A stretch of DNA of 64,000 nt, taken from positions 372,001 through 436,000 of the forward strand of contig MU385864.1 of the NCBI GenBank assembly GCA_022497145.1, read 5' to 3'. Below are positions 35,208 to 45,821 of this stretch, piece after piece. The notes beneath the pieces are model-generated. The model was not told the origin of the DNA. It saw only the letters and a list, made by a program, of their open reading frames with translations, and ran no database searches. A program made the position numbers and the translations under genes. The first letter of the stretch is position 1; each line of letters opens with the position of its first letter. Origin of the DNA: Rostrohypoxylon terebratum. Its lineage: Eukaryota > Ascomycota > Sordariomycetes > Xylariales > Hypoxylaceae.

Positions 35208-36058
35208 TCACATGAGTCCTCTTATGAACTTATCCAAGCCCATTTCGAACATTTCGTTTCGGACACCTTCGCCACCCTTGTGCTCAACGGGTGATAACGG
35301 ATTTTTAACGACTAGGCGTAGAGCTGTTAGCACGGTTGTTTTTTTAACTGAATTTTTCAACTTCTTCCCCGCAAAAAGCCGGAGGCGTAGACACTCTTAG
35401 GCATTCGCATCACTTCCGTATCATGACTCCTCCCCGCCGTATATCCCCATACTAGCCTGACACAACCCAACCCAACACAGCACAGCACAGCACAGCCCGG
35501 TAAACAGACAAGAAAGATGCGGGGTAAGTAGATAAAAAGCAAACTCACCATACTCAACCCAGAGGTTTATATAGATCTGATGCAAGACATTCCGCATGCT
35601 GAGGGCGCCGGGCTCGGTCAGCAGGGCGAAGCGCAGGTTGGTGGGGGTCTCGTAGTAGTGGAGCTTGTAGTGGGCGGTGCGGTAGGCGAGGAAGGCGTCG
35701 TCGTCGCCGCCGAGCTTGCGCACCATGTTGCGCAGAGAGAAGACGGTGCCGAAGATCAGCTTCGCGTCGTCGTCTTGCCTACGCTTCGACGCCGCGGACA
35801 GGGCCGGCGGGATCGTGGCGGTCGAGGGGTGGGACGGGTGGGAGGGCTGCTGGGAGGTCGGTCGCGAGGAGGGAGGGGAGGTTAGGGAGGAAGTGGGCGG
35901 AGGGGGAGGGGGCGTCCGGTGTTGCCATTGTTTGGAGTATATACACTCCGCTGGGGAAGTGTTAGCTAGCTACTCCGATATGTGTTGTGAGTATACTGTA
36001 TTGTGGTAGCCTTACTATGGCGGTCGAAGATGTAGAAGGAGTAGACCTGTATAGGCAT
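35208..36058 (-). CDS. bet5: TRAPP complex subunit Bet5 (TRAPPC1)
   Basis: Bet5 is a small longin-fold subunit of the TRAPP tethering complexes, which act as Rab GEFs in ER-Golgi traffic and autophagy. Exons on the minus strand: 36016-36058, 35549-35950 and 35208-35311. Phases match (43, 402 and 104 nt), giving 182 residues. Recognisable blocks: VYSFYIFDRH then TECIYSKQW at the N-terminus, KLIFGTVFSLRNMVRKLGG (about 78-96), YKLHYYETPT (109-118), MRNVLHQIYINLWVEYVVKNPL across the last splice, and a short C-terminal helix. A Pro/Ser/Thr-rich insertion (about residues 27-72) makes it longer than human TRAPPC1. The second intron is 237 nt. The start is divergent from the CaMKK-type gene. Confidence 0.92.
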
Positions 36059-37299
36059 GGCTGAGGTAGCTACTTGCAGCTACTATAGCGGGCTCGCGGC
36101 TGAAATCACATGCTCCGCAGTTTGGACGAGCGCGGGATGGAGTAGTGTAGTGGTCGGGTCGGTAGGGTCGGTACTGTGTATGTCGTTGGAAATTGCTAAA
36201 AATAATGGGAACTTGGAAAGCTTTCCAGGTCGGAATTGGAGCGACGGCCGGCAAGTCGGCACATCCAATGGCCATGTAACGATGTAATGATGTACGTACT
36301 TCCCAATCAGTATTTTGTGGGCCGATCCAGGGGGTTGTTCCAGACTTCCAGACTTTCAACGGTAACCTTTTCACCAAGTCGGTACTTAGGCGAAACTTAA
36401 AGTCGCACCTACATACAGTAGCGCCGGATCCGTTATTCATGTACCTCTTATATGCAGCATCTGCCCATTACTACTGGTACTATAATAGTATGTACTGCTG
36501 TACTCGTACCAATATTCGAGAGCGAAGACCCACGGAACAGAGGATTTTGATTAATTTCCTTCGAAGGGTTCTTCGCACAAGTGCTTACTAACGACCATTA
36601 GCACTTCAGCTACTCAAGGATTGGTATACGTCGTCAAGGCTCCAGGGCTCCAGGGCTCCAGGGCTATTCCGGTACCAGAAATGTGCCCTACCACTCTTAC
36701 CATTCTTCGTTATCTAAGGTCCGCCTGCCCGCCTTGTATTGTACCACAATACCACAATACATATTAGTAGTAAGAACTCTCAAACCCCTCCAGCGGGGAT
36801 TGAAGCTGCAAGAGCAGGGATGGTCGAGGTGAATTTGGGGGCCGTGATTCGCCCAATAGCGCAATTAGCTTGTTGGTTGGGCTGAACCTTTACGAAAATC
36901 CATAATCCTTGGAGCACATGGGGCATTGGGGGGGGTATTGCCGGGGGAAGGCACAGAGAGAGAAGAAAGTGAGATGGGGAGAGAATAAAAAAAAAGAACC
37001 TTTACTTTAAACCTTATGAAGTAGGTTTGAGTACTTCCGTACCCAGTCACATTAAAAAAACAGATCATTTCTTTCGTTTCTTCCGTTTAATGTTCTGTCT
37101 AACGTGAAGCTTTGCTTTGCTTTGCTCTGCTACAACTAACTCGTAATCACTTTTGTCTTTGTCCTCCTACCCCGAGCGTACATCCTCATCCTTCCATCAT
37201 ATGAGTCAGAAACGGTGTTGCCATCTTGAGACTTGATATCTTGAGACTTGATATCGAAAATTCATCGTCCGTGCTTCAGACGGATCAACGTGGACCACG
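36059..37299. promoter_or_regulatory. Shared divergent promoter region of BET5 and the CaMKK-type kinase
   Basis: About 1.24 kb separates the two start codons. It contains three tandem GGCTCCAG units (about 36638-36665) and CTTTG repeats near 37112-37128 close to the kinase start. No coding frame is supported. Confidence 0.5.
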
Positions 37300-39925
37300 A
37301 TGGCGGATTCTTTGTCTACCACGGACTCGACCGCCTCTACGGTAGCTACAGTAGTGTCAGAGGGAAATGCAGAACTAGGAGGAGCCAAGCCGCCAGTCCT
37401 CGAAAGTTCGCTGAGCTTCCCCCCGTCGCCGCATATCACCATCCAACAAGATGTCGATGCGCCAGAGCGGCCATCGCTTGCCCCTCACCTGTAAGTCTAG
37501 GGAGGCTTGAGGCTTTTATCCCCGCGATTGTCTTGGCTACCTACCAAGGCATTTGCCATGTGGCTTTGGCTTTGGATTTGTCTAAGACATGAGATACAAC
37601 CATTAGATCTGCGCCACCTACCGTACCGAATTTCCCTAGTCCTATGAGGCATCATAGGAGAACGCCGTCTCAGCATCGCGAAGTCAAGGTTAGTGGGGGA
37701 TCACCAAGATTACACCAAGATTACACAGATCACAGATCGCATCATGCGCTAGGACCATGAACTAAGATCCCACACCAGGAAACCCTCAATGCCAAGACCG
37801 AGTATACAAATGACGAGCTAGACGGACGGTCGCAACAGGCCATTAATCAGTATATCATTAGAGAGGAAATTGGCAGAGGCTCATACGGTGCTGTACATCT
37901 GGCTACAGACCAATTCGGCACCGAATATGTAAGCGCCGTGATCATCCATTTGATTTCTTAGACCACGATATCTCTAATCAGTTTGACGCCAGGCCGTCAA
38001 GGAGTTCTCGAAATTGCGCCTCCGAAAACGAGCCCAGTCGAATATATTGAGAAGACCCGGAGGAGCTAGACCACTCGGACCCGGACGAAGTCTATGGAGC
38101 GCCCATAAAAAACAGCTCAGTCATCATGAAATCGCGGAGGCTAAAGACGCCCTGTTTCTAATACGAGAGGAGATTGCGATCATGAAAAAGCTCAATCATC
38201 CCAACCTGGTACAACTCATCGAAGTACTTGACGATCCCGAAAATGACTCCTTGTACATGGTTCTAGAGATGTGTAAGAAGGGAGTTGTCATGAAAGTCGG
38301 TCTAGATGAGCAAGCCGACCCTTACAACGACGAGCAATGTCGCTTGTGGTTTCGCGACCTTATCTTGGGCATAGAGTATCGTAAGTTTCCGTCGAGTACT
38401 AATTTTGTTTTATACATATTAACTCTATATAAGTACATTCTCAAGGGGTCGTTCATCGAGATATCAAGCCGGACAATCTTCTACTAACAGAAGACGATGT
38501 GCTAAAAATCGTCGATTTTGGAGTATCTGAAATGTTTGAAAAACCAGAGCATATGATGACCAGCAAATCTGCCGGATCGCCTGCATTCTTATCACCCGAA
38601 CTATGTCAAGTCAGGCATGGCGACGTCTCAGGCACAGCAGCGGACGTCTGGTCCATGGGGGTTTCCCTATATTGTCTCAAATATGGAAAGTTGCCCTTCA
38701 AGCGGGATAATATCTTGGATATGTTGGAGGCAATCCGTCTAGAGGAGTTGCAAATACCCGTCGAAAACGAGGAACCGAATTTCGTAGATCTTATCACCAA
38801 GATTCTAGACAAGAACCCGGAGACAAGGTTAACACTTCGAGAGATAAGAGTAAGTTCACCAACCGATTATCACCAAAACAGCAGGTGCTAAACCAAACAG
38901 AACCATCCATGGGTCACAAAAGGAGGTACCGATCCTCTACTATCGGAAGAGGAAAACTGTTCAGATGAAGTCGAATTGCCAAATGCTCTGGAAGTCAACC
39001 ACGCGTTCACGAGGAAGATGGACCATCTGGCCTGTGTGGTAAGGGCTGCTTTCTCATATGTGCGATCGATATTTTGCCCAACTTGGCACATTAACACACG
39101 ATCCAGTTGAAAGCGATTCATAGATTTAAGAGCCTTACCTCCAGAAGTAGATATTCGACGCCCGAGATTAGGTCACCCCAAACGCTGCATCCACCGGGAA
39201 TAGAAGGACAGGAGAATATCCTAGAGGTTGTCGAGACCTCTACATTCTCTACCGACTCGACGGCAGTTTCTGAGACTCCCCCGCAGCCAACGCGGCAGAA
39301 GTCTATTGCAGAGGAAGCAGCGGAACTGATCAAGCAGCGCAGGGCTTTCCTTGCTGCCCAGAAACACGCCGCAACCCACCCATCAATGCCGCTTGGAGAA
39401 GGTGAGAAAGGTCATGCCCATGACCCAACGGAGAAGGCACCACTCTTCCTAGGAATCGGCACGGGCGGACACGACGACTTCGGTAGTTCTGAGCCTCCAA
39501 CTGATATTGTATCCGATTCGCCTACTGGGATCGATTTCGACGTGTATGACCGGGCCTTCGAGACGGAAATCAAACGGATCCGCTCTGACAAGAAGAAAGG
39601 CCGAGCCAGAACCTATCTCACGAGGCTTGTAGGAGAGCAAGAGGTAGATAAATACGCCGGCGATGAATGTATGATTATCGAGGCTGGCAAGACGCTAGCA
39701 TCTAATGCGTATTCGCACGGCTCGTCGGCCGTAGGCAGAGGGCTGAACCACTTGCAGGAGGCAAAGCAACGTCTGCATCATGACAACAACGGCACGGAAG
39801 GGGAGGAGCTCGGAAGCTCAAGCAGCGTCTCAGAGGCAGTTGAGGCAGCCAAGGAGACGGGGCATAAGTTCGCGAACCTAGTAACGGCTTTGATGAAAGA
39901 GCCTAAGGAGAAGAACACGAACTAG
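37300..39925 (+). CDS. Ca2+/calmodulin-dependent protein kinase kinase-type Ser/Thr kinase
   Basis: Likely an upstream kinase that phosphorylates AMPK/Snf1 or CaMK activation loops (fungal relatives: S. pombe Ssp1, A. nidulans CmkC). Seven exons: 37300-37490, 37607-37688, 37779-37928, 37993-38380, 38434-38849, 38901-39038 and 39107-39925, total 727 residues with consistent phases. The kinase domain starts at about residue 116 with the GRGSYG loop (123-128), ATP lysine Lys144, HRDIKPDN with Asp280, and DFG at 298-300. Between beta3 and helix C is an Arg/Pro/Gly-rich insert (about 160-173), the RP-insert hallmark of CaMKKs. HPWVTKGGTDPLLSEEEN after the domain also matches CaMKK. A basic stretch, LKAIHRFKSLTSRSRY, could hold a calmodulin or autoinhibitory site (inference). 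The C-terminal tail is long and disordered. Confidence 0.92.
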
Positions 39926-39999
39926 AGATAACGCTTAGTGAGAATTTCGAAGTCTCCGATCTGAAGAGTGAGAGAGGGTGTCTAGTTCCCATTGACCGC

Positions 40000-40017
40000 G
40001 ATGTGACGCGTCACATC
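40000..40017. promoter_or_regulatory. Perfect 18-bp palindrome with a TGACGCGTCA core
   Basis: GATGTGACG is directly followed by its complement CGTCACATC. The core combines bZIP-like TGACG half-sites with ACGCGT, the MBF/MCB-type hexamer known from yeasts. It lies 75 bp past the CaMKK-type kinase stop, so it is either in that 3'UTR or belongs to an unrecognised transcript. The palindrome is seen directly; a binding role is inference. Confidence 0.5.
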
Positions 40018-40691
40018 ACGGCGCGAAAATTCCCGCGGGATGTTCGGAGAACAGAGGCGAAGGGGGACAGAAACGCGATTCGCAAAGATTCCATCGAGCG
40101 GGTGTTCGGGCTCTGAGAACGGCAAGGTAAAGGGAAAAGTGGGATTAAACGGGACCGAATTTCGTTTCATCACACGCCAAACAGGCATTGCGCAGGCCGC
40201 GAGGTCGAGACAAAGGGACGGATTGGAAGACGGAATTTTTTCTAGCTACCTAACCATGCTGTTATGGATGCCCTACTACCCTGCCCAACGCATACGGTCT
40301 GACTTCTAGCATATGAAGGGAAGGAAGATCGACGATCAAATTCGCGATATACTTATCATCTACGTAATCAAATAATAACCAATGAAACACCCTTGACTCG
40401 AGCGTCGTTGAGTTGGCGAATTGACGAAAAGAAGGCCAAAAAAACTCCGGTGAAATGGAAAACTTGCTCATGGAAGACGGGATTGGGTAAGACGAAATCG
40501 ACCAAAGTTGAGCGCGATCGGGTTCGGTTTGGTGTCGAGGGAGATTCGGATGTGGCTACCGAAGAGAGCGTAACCACCCCTTAAAGATATTACATACATA
40601 CAGCCGTAGTCACGAGTGGGAATCGCTGCTGCATCTGACCCAATTACGAGAGAGCGCACCCTACCTGCTTTTTTTGTTGTTAATCTTGCGA

Positions 40692-40706
40692 GGGGGGGGG
40701 GGGGGG
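40692..40706. repeat. Poly-G run of 15
   Basis: Fifteen consecutive G are followed by GA repeats and a TATG microsatellite (about 40726-40746). It is non-coding. Confidence 0.9.
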
Positions 40707-41043
40707 AGAGAGCTGTGTATGACATATGTATGTATGTATGTATGTAGGTACTTTGATCTACCCTGTACCTACACCACCACCATCGCGCTATTCTTAGAGG
40801 CGAGGGCTGCGCGCTTGTTAGGGGAGTACATCCGCAGGTCTAGTTTGTCAGGTATATCGTACGCGTATGTGATCGGGAGTAGGTACATACATATGTCGTG
40901 ACCATGACTTGGGCGCTTTGACAGCCCTGCCTAGCCAAGCCTTCTTTTTTTTTTAATCTACCTATTCGTCTTCACCGCGCGCCCGAGGGAATAAAAAGAC
41001 CTCATATACCTTATACCTATATACATACATACATACTACATAC

Positions 41044-41166
41044 CAGAATGGCGTCAGATTAATTCCCCCATGTGTCGATTGGCACTGTCTTATACTGTAC
41101 GTACCTTCCGTACAGTGTTTTACGGTGCGAGCTGGCACGTGGGGGAGTTAACCTGACGCCATTCTG
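41044..41166. mobile_element. Small foldback/MITE-like element with ~31-bp terminal inverted repeats
   Basis: The left end (41044-41074, starting CAGAATGGCGTCAG) and right end (41136-41166, ending CTGACGCCATTCTG) are inverted copies matching at 28 of 31 positions. All three differences are transitions. A second inner inverted repeat (ACTGTACG at 41094-41101, CGTACAGT at 41109-41116) brackets a 7-nt loop, so the whole element can fold on itself. The 5 nt CATAC directly flank both ends (41039-41043 and 41167-41171), as a target-site duplication would, although the site lies in an ATAC microsatellite so this is weak. No transposase is present; it would be non-autonomous. I saw no second copy in the window. 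Confidence 0.7.
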
Positions 41167-41481
41167 CATACATAGCTCACCGCACAACCGCTTTACCGCA
41201 CAGAAGCTGTTTGCATGGGGGGTGAGGAGGACAGCCCTGGAGGACAGGATACGTACAGAAAGGGGCAGGGAAAGGGATAACCAAAGAGCGTCGAGGATCT
41301 GGCACACGTGCAGAGCCGGACAGATGTCGTAGGTTGGGAATTTTTACTTGCGGGTAGGCTGCGCAGGTTGGGAAAGGGAAGGCTGAGACCCGGGCAACAC
41401 ATACACCGCTAATCACCAGCTAGATCGTTATCGCCAGCGTGTTTCATGATGGGGCAGGGGAGGCTGTAGAGGCAGGGTGAG

Positions 41482-41502
41482 GGTGGTGGTGGTGGTGGTG
41501 GT
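41482..41502. repeat. GGT trinucleotide microsatellite
   Basis: Seven GGT units in non-coding DNA. Confidence 0.85.
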
Positions 41503-41594
41503 CCGGACGTATGTATGTTCTACATGGCCTTGCCTTGCCTTGCCTTACAGGTACCGTTGCGTATACCTCATATTATCTATGGATCTATACAGGC

Positions 41595-41627
41595 ATGTAT
41601 GTATGTATGTATGTATGTATGTATGTA
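41595..41627. repeat. ATGT tetranucleotide microsatellite
   Basis: About eight ATGT units in non-coding DNA, a likely length-variable locus. Confidence 0.9.
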
Positions 41628-42783
41628 CGCTATACGGCGCGTATTTTCCGATCTATGGTGATGATGGCGATGGCTAGAACTGCGCATTGAGACAAAAAAA
41701 TTTTTGCGTATATGTCAGTTATTCCTGCTTTCCTTGCATGTTTCGCTTACTCGGTCGATGACTTCAAGACTTCGATAGCTCCCGCTCCGCCCCGTACCGT
41801 CGGTCTAGTCTAGGGAGAGGCTCCCTCCGGACACCCCTTCATGCAACTGCCAGCTACCTACCTAGACTTCCCGTCTTCTTCAACTCCCATTCCTCTACTC
41901 TCTTTTCCATAGCTTATTCCCATTATCTTCCCTCCTCCTCCATTCCTCTCCACTGCTACCTACGGGCACGCGGACACCGAGCTGCGTGCAAGAGATTAGA
42001 CGTGTCGTATGTATGAACAGCAAACGATATCAAGAAACCAAAAAAATCCAATATAGAAGAGCTAGATGAACCCTCAAGGTAACCTAACCCCGGATTTTTA
42101 CACTTGCCGCACCACACACCAAAAGAGCTAGCTCGGCAGCCCAAGAATCTAGATCCCCTCGTTCAGGTCCATCCAGCACTTTCGGCCGGACCAAGAAGAG
42201 ATTCGAGAAAACTTGGCGAGGACCCTTGGTTTGTGTCGAAGGGGGAAAAAAAAATCTAGTATAATTTGTTTCCCTCCGCTTCCTTTTGCTGTTAGATAAC
42301 TTCCTTGTTTGCTACTGTTTCTTTTTCTTTCCTTTCTTTCCTTGGCCACCCTTCGGCAATTGATCATTGGAGGGGCGGACGGCCCGCTCTGACAACAACC
42401 TAGTAATACTTAAGACCCTTATTTTTGCGGCAAACAACAAAACCTGAGAGTCGTAGAAGCTTCGGTGCAATCTCGTGGCGAGCATGGACTCGTGATGCTA
42501 CAGAGCCTTTCGTTGTTGTATCGCGCCTTGGAGTAAAGTGTGACGGCATGTTACTAATCTCCGCCGGCAGAAACGACACGACTCGCCTCGATAAGAAAAT
42601 TTTGAAAATTTTGGGAAAAAAGGGAAGCGAATAGACACAAGGCCCCCTTTCCAGATTCGCAGGTTCGTGTTCCGCGCGTTCCTTTTGACGTCTAAGTACG
42701 TAGGTAGCTGTCTCGGTTCTTGACCTCTCTCGGGGATTACTACAGGCTAGTCTGAAACATTGACATCCCACGTTTTTCAACTC

Positions 42784-42796
42784 CCTAGGACCTAGG
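42784..42796. repeat. CCTAGGACCTAGG motif, copy 6
   Basis: Exact copy in the large gene-poor stretch. Confidence 0.8.
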
Positions 42797-44720
42797 TACG
42801 TATGTAACAATACACCAAAGATGTCAAATACGCCGCCTAGTTTTCTAGGATGGGCTTGTACAAAGACGAGGGATTTAATGGGACGACGGCCTCAGCCCGC
42901 ATTGGCCGGCTACGACGGTGATTGGGTAGCTGGCCCCCAAAAAGAAAGGCATATAATTCAGATCACTATCATAATATTTCCTAATATAGCATTATATAGC
43001 AATTGCAGTGTAGAGCATCATCGCATATGACGCCACTAAGCGACCGTACGACAAGCAGGGGAATGATATACCTTGTTTTCCCCCAGCTCCTTCAACCTAT
43101 TTATCTCAAATAGGAAGCCTGCGGTCGTATATCCCCAAAGCTTTTTTAGTCTCCGGTCTCCTCACGTATTTGTAGTATGTGTGCCGAAGGCATAAGATGC
43201 GACTCTTGCGTAAGTGTGACAGCTGAGGCGACTGGATAGATGTCCCTAGGATCTAGAACTAGTCGATTATTTTCCCGGTAATCTCGTCTGAGTTAATTGC
43301 GCGGTGTGGGCGCACAGTCAGAGGTCGGCTGCCTTTCTTGTTACTATCTGGCGTTGGAGTTGACCAGCCAAGCTCAAGTAGGAAATCCCATCCGACCTCG
43401 GATTTGTGTTGGACGGCGCCACCATGCCTAAGAGGTCCCGGGTTTAAAAAAAGGACATCCGGATAGGCGCGCCTCCTTACCATGATTTACGAAATTCACC
43501 ATCGACTTTCTCTGCCCCGCGTTTAAGCGGTTGATGGGGACTGGAGAAGGACGGAGATGGAGAGGCTAAGCTCTGGAGGAATTGACCCAAATCAGCGTTA
43601 TGCAGGCGAGCTACCGACCCCCAAATTGACCAGTTCGGTGGGCTGACATCTGGATATTGAATATTGGATGGCTATTCAATATCAGACTTTTCTTTTCAGC
43701 TCCCATCAGTTCCGAATAGCTTAGCCTCAGACCTATAATCTAGACGATCGTATTACCTCTCCCCAGCCTTCCATATAAATGAGAACGAGAGAGTCGTGGA
43801 GTTCGATGTTTTTGGTTCAAGCGAGCGGTGTGGTGTCATGCGAATTCGGAGGGCTCCCGGTTCAACTGCAGAAGCTGGCCGGGATGATTGTTGTAGAAGG
43901 GTTAGATACCCAGGCTGCCAGGTAGGCAAGGTAGGAAATGCTACCGTGGCCGGTCTTAAAAACATCACCGCTTAAAGAAAAATAGGCTTAAAGTACGTTG
44001 AAATCCCTAATATCACTTGATATGTACTCGAGCGGGAGATGTATGGCTAGGTATACGGCTTTTGTTACCGATTGGACCATGTTGGTTTAAGTATAGTATC
44101 CAAGACTCAAGTATCTGACACAGTAAAGAAGATCGACGCAGATACATCGCCATGACATGTGGTTATCGGAATACCAGGTATATGATCTTCATTGCATGGT
44201 GGCCAAAGGTCTTGGCATTGATATCCGTCCGCTTCGGGTTTGTCGATGGCCTACATGTAAGCGTACAGACATTTTGTTGTCACTTTTACTTTTTTTGTTC
44301 CCTGCGGGTGCGCAGGCGCGGATGCGGCACTCGCAGACTTGCAGGTCGGCTGCAGATGGAGGAACGGCCACTTGGCAGGAACTCAGACGGCCAGTCGCCG
44401 ACGATGGGATAATCAGATAATGCGTACTCCTGAAAATGTTATGTTAGATATTCCTGCCAGGTGACGCGTTGGTTGGTTCGCAGGGATAGGCGAAAGACGC
44501 TGGACGGAGATGACATCCAAATATGTTGGAGCTCAATCACAAGCTTAGGAGTAGCGTAGCGGATTCATGACGTCAGCTGCCGAATTGGTATTGAACCCAG
44601 TAGGTGATCCTGTCAGGACGTCTTTTCAGATGATCATGATATTAGCTTGCTAGCCCGTAAGTAGATTGGCTTATACGGGAGCCGGTGAATCAACTTTTGT
44701 CGTGCAAATTAAAAATGAAA

Positions 44721-44755
44721 CAAAACAAAACAAAACAAAACAAAACAAAACAAAA
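44721..44755. repeat. CAAAA pentanucleotide microsatellite
   Basis: Seven exact CAAAA units in non-coding DNA. Confidence 0.9.
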
Positions 44756-45801
44756 TCGAGAAACAAGCAGATCAGGGCGGGCAGATTACGCTTGCGCTTA
44801 AAATGATACGATTTGTTTTCCTGGAGCATAAAACTCACCAACCCGCCAACCCACCAAACCCCTCCCAAACTACTGGGTCCAATTGCGATCTCATTTGTTC
44901 GCGGGCCAAGAAAATAGCCCTACCACACACCCGTAGTATATGTAGTACAAATTGAGATGCTCCCGCACGCCACAGCCGATTCGGAGCGGAGGAGGCACTT
45001 GTCCTTTTATGTAATGACATTGGCGGGCGTGTAAGAATATAAGTAAGCTACCGTTGGAGGCTTGATTGGAGGCCTCTCGGGACGATAATAAGTCAAATGA
45101 AAGCGAAGAGAAAAGAATGAGGGAAGCTTGGCGTGCAGTCGAACGGCTCTAGCCCGCGGGGAGCAAGCTTTCGTGCTTCGACTTGATATGCACGTAGCTT
45201 TAGCTCCAGCGATAGCTATGTGAAGCTTTCGACATCATGACTGGTTGTCTGCAGCAAGGATAGACGTGCAGTTTATCCACTTTCAAGAACCCTCCCAAGG
45301 GATCCGTAAGGAGCGAAACGCAAGACAGCAGTAGCCGAAAAAGTCGGCCCCCTTTTTTTTTGCCAGATCATCGACGCATACCGATGCTCCCCTGTCTGTA
45401 CATAGCGAAGCTGATATTTGACGGAATAAGAGAAAGAATAGGTAAAGCAGGAGCACCAGGGAGCATTTCAGGGAGTATATTAGAATAGTGGGCAACCTTG
45501 GAACTTATAGCGGTGAGCGTATCTGAATTGGCTATGTTTCGCATTCATAATGGCAGCGAGTGCAAGGTGACCGGTATTAATCACGAATACTCGCAACATG
45601 TGGTCTCGGGTCGCGGAGCCGAACTAACTGGCCGTAATCCGTATCTAGTAGCACCAATGCCCAGATTTGGATGTTCCAGTTCCAGTTCCAGTTTCGTTAT
45701 TATTTTTCATTATTAGCTGAGCATGGAACACGCTTAGTAGCGGAGGGAAATGCCTCATTTAAAAAAAAGTCAGCAGAAGTATGCTATGCAACGTTAAGAT
45801 A

Positions 45802-45821
45802 CCTAGGACCTAGGACCTAGG
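45802..45821. repeat. CCTAGGACCTAGGACCTAGG, triple-unit copy 7
   Basis: The longest copy: three CCTAGG units spaced by A. Its presence suggests the motif expands as a 7-nt CCTAGGA repeat. Confidence 0.8.

Noticed and set aside
35580..35885. Gly/Arg-rich plus-strand frame
   Set aside because: Antisense to BET5 exon 2, whose LHYYETPT and MRNVLHQIYINLW blocks are unmistakable.
35549..35950. A suspected frameshift in BET5 between the N-terminal strand and the RNMVRKLGG helix
   Set aside because: Careful re-reading of the reverse complement shows the 402-nt exon is open in one frame from TECIYSKQW through WVEY, so no frameshift exists.
43395..43445. tRNA-like GGTCCCGGGTTT segment
   Set aside because: No cloverleaf can be formed and the B-box consensus is not met.
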